A stretch of 11,298 bases of DNA from Anaeromyces robustus. Taxonomy: Eukaryota > Neocallimastigomycota > Neocallimastigomycetes > Neocallimastigales > Neocallimastigaceae. The notes beneath the pieces are model-generated. The model was not told the DNA's origin and did no database searches. It saw nothing but the letters and a program-made list of their open reading frames with translations. Of the stretch, positions 10,438 through 11,298 are shown piece after piece (position 1 is the first letter of the stretch; each line of letters opens with the position of its first letter). The stretch is taken from positions 153,501-164,798 of the forward strand of contig MCFG01000115.1 of the NCBI GenBank assembly GCA_002104895.1, given 5' to 3'. The position numbers and the translations under genes are program-made.

Positions 10438-10890
10438 TTTCGGAATAATATTATTTATTTAATTAATAATAAATATATTCACTCAATTATTAGATAATAA
10501 TTTACTTAAATTAATAATATGTATTCATTGAAATAAATTTATTTAAATATTAATTTATTATTCACTTAATTAATATAATAATTTATCTAGTTCTTAATAT
10601 TATATTTATTTAATTAAAATAATAATTAAATAATTATATAATTCTTATTTTAAATAATTTGCCCAATCATGTAATAATTTAGAATAGATTTTTGAATATA
10701 TAAATTCATGTATTTTATTTTATTTGACTCTTTGAGTCGATATTAACAATCAATTAATAATAAATAAAATATAAATATCAACCATAAATAAATGAACAAA
10801 TATATATTATATAAATGAATCTACTAATTAATTAAGTGAATAATCAATAGTGTTATAAATAATTTAATATATTATATTATTATTTATTAT
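10438..10890. other. AT-rich spacer without features
   Basis: Composed almost entirely of A and T with recurring TTAATTAAT and AATAAAT words. I see no coding frame, RNA gene, long repeat or element boundary in it. Confidence 0.6.
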
Positions 10891-10896
10891 TAATTT

Positions 10897-10976
10897 CCTA
10901 CAATAACCTAGTGGTCACTCCAAATCTTTACAATATCGACTCCACGTTGAAACAACACCCACTACCTTGTTGTAGG
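10897..10976. repeat. Imperfect 18-bp inverted repeat of unknown origin
   Basis: CCTACAATAACCTAGTGG (10897-10914) pairs with CCACTACCTTGTTGTAGG (10959-10976) at 15 of 18 positions around a 44-nt loop. The surrounding 10890-11030 block is richer in G and C than its neighbours, and GTTGAA near 10946 can pair with TTCAAC near 11004. It could be the end region of another transposon or a structured RNA. I recognise no family. Confidence 0.45.
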
Positions 10977-11298
10977 ACCAATCCTTCCAAGGTTTTCACC
11001 GTTCAACGTTTCAATAAACGCCATAAATCGAAAATCTATTTTCAATAATATTAAAATAAGAACAACAATGCATCCATCAATCTTTTTCGGAAATTTTTTA
11101 ATTTTACCAATCGGTTTAAAAAATGATGCGTTTTTCACTAAATATAAATTATCTCCATCAGGAGTACACTTTGAACTAGTTTGGAACATTCTAGAACAGT
11201 TTTACCTATTTTTCTTCTCAAAAAATCTTTATTTCAATTTTGATGCCGTTAGCCGCATTTTTTGGTAATTTTCTGTTCATACTCAATTCTACTAGAAA
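10977..11298. other. Unassigned terminal segment
   Basis: Composition is intermediate between coding and intergenic DNA. Two overlapping frames of 66 to 75 codons exist on opposite strands (11068-11268 plus, 11189-10962 minus), but neither shows a recognisable domain and both have ordinary low-complexity content. It may be decayed coding sequence of a mobile element or the edge of a gene outside the window. Confidence 0.35.

Noticed and set aside
10962-11268. Opposed short frames on the two strands near the window end
   Set aside because: No recognisable domain, and each covers the other; kept only as an unassigned segment.

Overview
The window looks like nuclear DNA of an anaerobic gut fungus (Neocallimastigomycota, relatives of Piromyces, Neocallimastix, Orpinomyces). 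The evidence is the combination of extremely AT-rich intergenic DNA with long homopolymer and ATT-type microsatellite tracts, a family 9 cellulase ending in three cysteine- and tryptophan-rich fungal dockerins, short AT-rich GT-AG introns, and fungal-type Ty3/gypsy elements. All real coding regions lie on the minus strand.

Layout. Positions 1-150 hold a compact, GC-richer segment with two nested inverted repeats (possible structured RNA) of unknown identity. Positions 895-3853 carry one complete gene for a secreted, cellulosome-type GH9 cellulase of 777 residues. It has six exons and five introns, all crowded into the first 146 codons. One exon appears to be only 2 nt long (2912-2913). It restores the reading frame and supplies the conserved Ala of a DHAYW segment; without it translation stops within a few codons. 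Positions 3854-7175 are AT-rich with no convincing gene: the cellulase promoter, several inverted repeats and a ~195-bp ATT/TTA microsatellite.

Positions 7176-10358 are a nest of retrotransposon pieces. A Ty3/gypsy pol fragment (reverse transcriptase, RNase H, integrase with GPY module) is open for 830 codons. It is cut on its N-terminal side, at 9670/9671, exactly where a 440-bp LTR ends. That LTR (9671-10110) has 8-bp inverted ends and a purine tract beside it. Directly upstream lies the chromodomain C-terminus of a second element, a chromovirus. The chromovirus therefore inserted into the first element's reverse transcriptase and later lost everything upstream of its chromodomain. Its LTR carries a tRNA-like segment and two perfect palindromes. 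Positions 10359-11298 hold a second weak tRNA-like stretch, AT-rich spacer and an unexplained structured segment near 10897-10976.

The cellulase and the transposons are functionally independent. The cellulase would be exported and docked onto the extracellular fungal cellulosome; the retroelements are selfish insertions upstream of it. The two observations most worth checking are the 2-nt microexon and the nested chromovirus LTR with its internal tRNA-like sequence.
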